A DNA stretch of 64,000 bases from Struthidea cinerea (Eukaryota > Chordata > Aves > Passeriformes > Corcoracidae), in NCBI GenBank assembly GCA_013397865.1, contig VZTI01001046.1, positions 101,261-165,260 of the forward strand, read 5' to 3'. The notes beneath the pieces were generated by a model. That model searched no databases, was not told the DNA's origin, and saw nothing but the letters and a program-made list of their open reading frames with translations. The stretch's first letter is position 1. The number at the start of each line of letters is the position of its first letter. This document shows positions 58,524 to 64,000 of the stretch, piece after piece. Position numbers and translations under genes: made by a program.

Positions 58524-58926
58524 AGGAGCGGCTGAGGGAGCTGGGAAAGGGGCTCAGCCTGGAGAAAAGGAGCCTCAGGGGGGACCTTGTGGCTCTGCAC
58601 AACTCCCTGACAGGAGGGGGCAGCCAGGGGCGGGTCGGGCTCTGCTCCCAGGGAATCAGTGAAAGGACGAGGGAAAACGGCCTCAAGTTGCACCAGGGGA
58701 GCTGTGGATCAGAGATAAGAAAATGGCTTTTTGCTGAAAGAGTGGCCAGGCACTGGAATGAGTCGCCCAGGGAGGTGTTGGAGTCACCACCTCTGGGAGT
58801 GCTCAAAAAGAATCTGGGTGTGGCAGCTGGGGAGGTGGTTTGGGGTGGTGGTGGTGGTGCTGGGCTCATGACTGAACTCGATGATCCTGAGGGTCTCTCC
58901 CAAGCGTGAGCATTCTGTGACTCTGT
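58524..58926 (+). mobile_element. CR1 LINE 3' fragment
   Basis: GGCTGAGGGAGCTGGGAAAG, CAACTCCCTGACAGGAGGGG, CCTCAAGTTGCACCAGGGGA, CCCAGGGAGGTGTTGGAGTC. A GGT microexpansion lies near 58845 and a degraded tail ends ATTCTGTGACTCTG. Sister of the 12238 copy. Confidence 0.9.
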
Positions 58927-59474
58927 AGCTGCCTCCTGTCCCTCCAGCACAGCCCTGGAAGCAGCAGCTTGGCGAGGGGAGGTGTGGCAGTGCCACCCTC
59001 CTGCCCCGCTGGGCTCCCCCGGAGCTCTGCAGCTCCTCAGGGCTGTGCTCACGTGCAGGTTTCTCCCTGGCCTCGGAATTTGGTGCTGCTCAGAAGCTGC
59101 TGTTGCTCACCCTGTGCTGCTCTTGCTGTGGGCTGGCTTGAATCTGTTCTGTTCATGCTTGGGAGGTGGTGGAGCTGCTCCTTCTGCAAACAGCACAGCT
59201 GCTGCTGACTTTTGCTGGAAAGGCTGGGAATTAGTGGGATGCAGAAACCAGAGGATCTGCTCTGTTCCTTTTGCACCCGTTTATGGGTTTGGAATATTTG
59301 CTCTCTGCTTCAGCAGTGCTTTAGGAAGGTACCAGCTGCATCAGGCCAGGTGTTTTAGCCACACCTTCAGGCAGAGAAGCCCCAGGCCCCCTGCTCCCAC
59401 ATCGTGGGGGAAGCACCGGAGCCTGTGCTGGGGACTGCTTGTTGCTCTGGGGTTTTGCATGGAGCACCCTCTGA

Positions 59475-59615
59475 TCACAGAATCGTGAAGGTTGGAAAAG
59501 ACCTCCAAGATCACCAGTTCCATCCTCACTCAAGGCCAGCCTGTTTGAGCAGTGCTGCGTGGCCCTGTGAAGCTCTGGGATGGAGTTATTTGCCATCAGT
59601 GTGCTGAACATCCTG
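59475..59615 (-). mobile_element. CR1 LINE 3' fragment
   Basis: Antisense tail TCACAGAATCGTGAAGGTTG then GAAAAGACCTCCAAGATCAC. This is a CR1 type with GAAAAGACCT rather than GAAGGGACCT. The 5' part is diverged and its limit uncertain. Confidence 0.7.
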
Positions 59616-60344
59616 CTGGGAAGAAAGACACCGCCTTGACCACAGGAGTTCTTAAATGAAGGGGCTCCTGCTGGTTTTTGGGCAGGAACGTGCACCCCTT
59701 GCATGTCCTCCCCTAACTTTGGGCCTGGAAAATCAGGAGCCTGTTACTATCTGTGAACAGCCTTGGAAAGGAAACGAGTTACAAGAAATAGGCTTTAAAG
59801 GAGCATCAAACTAACTATTTTTAATTTGATTGTGGTATTTTATTTCATGGAGTTATAATCCTGCAGTGGCTGTCCCGGGGCCTCTCTGGGCAGAATTATT
59901 CAGCTGTTTTCAGCTGCTGCTGCCTGCTGGGCCTTTCCACAGCAATTTCTCTCCCTCTCTGGCCACCTTTCTGTGGTTTAGGCCTCCAAGGAGTGGGTGA
60001 TTTCCAGTAGTAGAGCAGTGAGGGCCAACAGGAGGCTCCCAGTTGGGAGCTACAGCCAAAAATCCCTGGTCACAGAGCGCAGGGATCCTCTCCAGGTTCG
60101 TGTTTCCTGGCTCTCCTTCTCCCCAGCCTGGGAGTTAATGCTGCCTTGAGCCCCAGGGGGATTGGAGACAGTTGTTTAACACCAGGAATGTGCCTGAGGG
60201 CTGCAGGAATGCTGTGAGAGGACTGCTGGTCTTGGGAGTTCTGTTGATGCTGCAAAGAATATTTATTCATGTGGTGAATCCTTTGCTTGCAGCAATTTGT
60301 GTTTCACTGCAGGCTGGGAACACTGACACACCAAAATCAGAAAC

Positions 60345-60465
60345 ACTGACTGGTTTGGGTTGGGAGGGACCTGAAATCCCATCTCTTCTCCACTGTCCCA
60401 TAGGCAGGGACACCTTCCACTGTCCCAGATTGCTCCAAGCCCTGTCCTTGGACACTCAAAAGCTG
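60345..60465 (-). mobile_element. CR1 LINE 3' fragment
   Basis: CTGGTTTGGGTTGGGAGGGA, then GGCAGGGACACCTTCCACTG and a TTGCTCCAAGCCCTGTCCTT block; antisense CR1, about 120 bp. Confidence 0.85.
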
Positions 60466-61356
60466 CTGTGCTGCTGCTTCTGTCTCACATCCTCCCTCAG
60501 TCCCTCCATTCTGAGTCTGTTATTTTGACTAAGGCAGCTCAGGGCAGGAAGTGTTGAACCTGGACAGTCCCAAACTGTTTAAAATGGACACGGGGAGATG
60601 TGGGAACACCGGTGCCGTGGGGACTCCTGCAGCAAGGGAGGTTTGCACCAAACCAAGACCCCTCTGGCTGTGAAAGGTGGGGGTGCATTTGGGACTTCTC
60701 AGCAAGCCCAGGCCAAGCAAAATCTGCATCATTCTGCTTGGAGGACCTGCCTGTCACCTGTTTTTACAACAGGGATCACAGCTGGGATCACAGCTCGGAT
60801 TGATTCTGAGAAAGAAGCCCAGATCCTTCCAGGGATCCCGCCAGGACCTAAGACTTTCAAACCAAAACTTTTTAAGCTGTGTAGCTTATAATTGCTCGAA
60901 ATACCCTGGGAAATACAGGAGGGGCAGACACATGTTTTGTTTTGGGGTGTGAACAGCACGAGCACTGCCGTGGTTGTGGGACAACCTGAGTCTGACCAGG
61001 AACTTCAGGAGAATTGGACTCGTGTGTTGATCTTGGCCAACAAAGAGATTTGCAAAAGGAAACTTATTCCTCAGGAAAAATGTAAATTGATTTTTAATAC
61101 TAAAGTGGTTTTGATATCACTGAAGTAATTTTTAATATTGTTTAAGTGTTGCTCTGAAGAGAAAAGAATTTGGAGCCAGATTTTCACTGCTGGAAGTTAA
61201 CAGGGCTCTGTTTGGTGGCTCAGAGCTGACCAGCACTGTGGCTGTGCTCGCCCATCTGTGGCTGGGCTGCCTCCCTGTGCTCCTCTCTTCCCAAAAAGAA
61301 GCATTCAAACCTGTGATCACAGGAGCCTCTCATTCCTGCCTGTCCTTTGCCCACAG

Positions 61357-61435
61357 GTACGTTGGGGAGCTGATCTCTGACTCCGAGGCCGATGTCCGTG
61401 AGGAGGACTCCTACCTCTTCGACCTGGACAACAAG
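61357..61435 (+). CDS. EHMT1: EHMT1 exon 25 (SET domain core)
   Basis: 79 nt, acceptor CCACAG, donor gtacgg; phase 2 in, 0 out. It encodes residues 1144-1170: EYVGELISDSEADVREEDSY then LFDLDNK. The first codon is shared with exon 24 (VCEYVGELIS). Several SET residues that contact substrate and cofactor lie in this peptide, which is unchanged from human GLP. Confidence 0.98.
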
Positions 61436-63550
61436 GTACGGTGTCTGCAGGTGTCCAGAGAGACAAACCCGAGGTCCTGCCTCCCCAAAAGAGCCCACAG
61501 AAAGTTTGTCTCCATCTTGATGTACAGCAAAATCCTGCAGAGAGCACAGTTGCTGTGCTTTGGTGGAAATGTGGCTGAGGTGAGGCTTAGGGCTGGTTGA
61601 AAGAGCGGCAGAACCAACTGGTGCTGCCCACACCACTTCTGAGCAAGATGCTCTTCTGTCAAACCCCTTGGAGCATCCTGAGGTCAATTGTCCAGGGTTT
61701 GGTACTCCCAACGTGGCACCTGAGTGATTGGCAGCTCTCTGAGTTCTTCATAAAGTGATGATGAGCTGAAAGACTGAAAAAAACCACCCCAGCAAACCCT
61801 GTTCACTCATAAAGGATCCATCAGATACCCTGGCAGGGGCTTGTCCTGCTGCTTGTTTCCCTGCACTGCTCTGTGAGGGCTCTCAGGGCAGAAATCTGGC
61901 CTTGCAAAGCACAATCTAAAAGTTTTTAGCAAGGCCATGATTTCAGACTCCCCCCGGGGAAGGAGAAGTGAGAAAAGGTGAGCTGGGGACTCGCAGGAGT
62001 GGGGTGGCTTCCAAGGAAGGCTGTAAAACACTCTGTGCCTCGTTTCTGTCATCAGCTGGTGACAAAGAAGCTGTGCTTTATTTTTTGCCCTCTTCTGTTT
62101 TTTAAAGCAACACACGTTTGAGAGCTGAAAAAAAAGATAAATAATGAGTCTGGTGTGAAAACAGGGGGTCAGAATGTCATTAAGAAGTTGAAAGGGACTT
62201 CAGCCTGGTTTGTGCATTTATGAGCAAGAGCCCGCTGGGGCCCTGCCCTGCCTCTTGCAGCCCTGAGGGAGAACCTCTGTGCTGGCTCCTGGGAAGCCAT
62301 CCAGGAAGCAGGGAGGGAGGCCAAGGTGGAGCACCTGTAGAAAAGCAGGCACCAATTCACTGAGGGATGGTTAAAGCTGCCCATCAGGCCTGGCAGAGAA
62401 GGGCAGGGCAGAGCCAGCAGGTCCTGTGTCCTCCAGAGTGATGGGGGCATTGCCAAGGGTGTGAATCCCAGCCCTGGAGGGGCCTCGAGGTCCTGGTGTG
62501 TCTGGAAGGAACGGCCTGAATGGATTTGTGCTGTGGTGAGAGTGGTTGGGCTGTCATTGCTGTTGTCTGGGTTGTCATTTGTTGTCCCTGTCCCTTGAGT
62601 TGTCGCTCACAGCCCCGGGTGAGGTGATCATGGAGTGTCCCAGGTCCTGCTGTGGGTGTGGGAGTGCTGCTGCCCTCCTGCCCCACCGTGGCATTCCCAT
62701 GGATGAAACTGAGGGAGTGAAATCATTGAAATCATTGATTTATGGAATTGGAGCCGGTGACACCGTGTGTGCTCCAGGCCCGTTGGGGTGGTGCCTCCCC
62801 CAGTTTTTGGGATGTTTTCCTGGGCTCCTGCACCCCCGAGTGTGACCTGGCACAGCTCATCCATTAACGATCCGAGGTGCTTCTCCAAAAGGGACTTGGA
62901 GCACCACTAATGGATCCTTTTGCTTTTGGCCTCTTTGCAACTGAAATTAGCTGCTGTAATTAAAGCTTCTGCTTTGCACAGTCATTCTCTGCTGGAATAA
63001 AAAAGCCCTGAAGGGGGTTCTTTTATTTTCAAGGAAAACAAAGTATTACTGCTCTCTGGGCTCTCTGGAAAGGGAATTTCTGTGTTCTCACTTTCACTCT
63101 TATCTGCAAAACCCTGTGTTTTCTCCAGGCTCTGGCTTCGTGTTTCCCAGCTGTCATGTTCAATTAGAGGACAGAACAGATGCCTGTTCCCCCATCCAGG
63201 GGCTGGTACCCGTAAGGTGTCTGCACTGAACATCAGTCCCACTGTGCCAAACCGGTGCTTGGGCTGGGAGAAGCGGTGTGCCAGAGCGTAAAAAACAGCT
63301 CTTGGGGTGGGTGGGGGCAGAGCGCTGTGCAGAAAACTCGTTTTTCAGGGTGCTGTTGAATATAAATTGATTATCAAAGTGTGTGTGTGTGTGTTTTCAG
63401 TCCTTCCACACCCGCAGTGCGCGCCCTGCCCTGGCTGTTCCCGGAGCTCTCCGGGGTATTAACGGAGACACCAACAGCCCGATCATTTCTTTAGTCCCGT
63501 GACTCCCAAGCCCAGCGTGCCCTAACAAGCTCTGCCCCGTTTCTCCCCAG
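61436..63550 (+). other. EHMT1: intron 25
   Basis: 2.1 kb with a GT run at 63379-63394; no transposable element recognised. Confidence 0.85.
63379..63394. repeat. (GT)8 microsatellite
   Basis: Eight uninterrupted dinucleotide units in intron 25. Confidence 0.8.
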
Positions 63551-63726
63551 GATGGAGAGGTTTACTGCATCGATGCCCGTTTCTACGGCAACATCAGCCG
63601 CTTCATCAACCACCTGTGCGAGCCCAACCTCATCCCGGTGCGGGTGTTCATGTCCCACCAGGACCTGCGCTTCCCCAGGATCGCCTTCTTCAGCACCAGG
63701 CACATAGAGGCTGGAGAGGAGATCGG
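63551..63726 (+). CDS. EHMT1: EHMT1 exon 26 (SET domain catalytic part)
   Basis: 176 nt, acceptor CCCCAG, donor gtacgt; phase 0 in, 2 out. It encodes residues 1171-1228: DGEVYCIDARFYGNISRFIN, HLCEPNLIPVRVFMSHQDLR, FPRIAFFSTRHIEAGEEIG. NHLCEPN is the SET pseudoknot motif. As I recall, human GLP has NHHCEPN and G9a NHLC. The following FDYG catalytic segment, post-SET zinc site and stop must lie in exon 27 beyond the window. Confidence 0.98.
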
Positions 63727-64000
63727 GTACGTGCCACCCCCCTGCACCAGCAAGGGACAGCGTGGGGGGACGAGAGCTCTGGGTCACTCAACCCCTTTGC
63801 TCCAGGGGTTGTGTCTCGGGGAGCCCCCTGAAGTTTGCAAAGCCCCAGGCTCAACCTGGCCGTGTCCACTCAGAGCCCTGAACCTGCCTGTGCTGGGCTG
63901 AGCCCCAGCGTGGGCTGCAGGGGAGGGGAGGGGGGGTTCTGCCCCTGTGCTCAGCTGAGACCCCACCTGCAGAGGTGGGACCAGCACAGGAAGGACCTGG
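63727..64000 (+). other. EHMT1: intron 26 (5' part)
   Basis: The 274 bp after the last donor are G+C-rich and show no acceptor joining to a GLP-like FDYG segment. The final exon therefore lies beyond the window. Confidence 0.85.

Larger units (their letters stand above)
56806..61356 (+). other. EHMT1: intron 24
   Basis: 4.6 kb. It holds the splice-donor minisatellite, CR1 copies at 58524, 59475 and 60345, and an AATAAA at 57467 with no sign of use. The stretches 57050-58500 and 60470-61350 show nothing further. Confidence 0.85.

Overview
This is a bird genomic window that lies almost entirely inside one plus-strand gene, EHMT1 (GLP, euchromatic histone-lysine N-methyltransferase 1). The avian assignment rests on about twenty CR1 LINE fragments with typical avian 3' ends and one solo LTR that resembles a common avian endogenous-retrovirus LTR. 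The species cannot be named from the sequence. No second gene, tRNA, rRNA or CRISPR array was found.

Twenty-five coding exons (2730 to 63726) join in one continuous frame. All introns are GT-AG and all phases agree. Together they give 3686 coding nt, or 1228 residues plus two bases. Human EHMT1 has 27 exons and about 1298 residues, so exon 1 (start codon) should lie just before the window and exon 27 (post-SET and stop) just after it. I number the exons here 2 to 26 on that basis. Residue numbers count from the first codon at 2730.

Layout: exons 2-5 (2730-25357) encode the disordered N-terminal region with the ARKT automethylation motif and the first basic cluster. Exons 6-9 (26060-31063) encode acidic and basic tracts. 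Exons 10-12 (33596-38764) encode the Cys-rich RING-like segment. Exons 13-20 (39397-51705) encode a linker and eight ankyrin repeats that carry the methyl-lysine-reading Trp cage. Exons 21-23 (52036-54513) encode the pre-SET zinc cluster. Exons 24-26 (56719-63726) encode most of the SET domain. The protein forms a heterodimer with G9a (EHMT2), and the complex writes (SET) and reads (ankyrin) H3K9me1/me2.

The introns hold the less ordinary material. A 59-bp tandem repeat begins exactly at the exon 24 splice junction and copies the 5' splice site four times. A 99-bp higher-order VNTR lies in intron 15, where the exon 15 frame stays open for about 366 codons behind a weak donor. Two G-rich minisatellites flank a perfect CTCF consensus in intron 9. 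An ancient CR1 relic lies in intron 3, and a CR1 insertion sits just upstream of the exon 5 acceptor. A 218-bp direct duplication around an N at 1907 looks like an assembly artefact.
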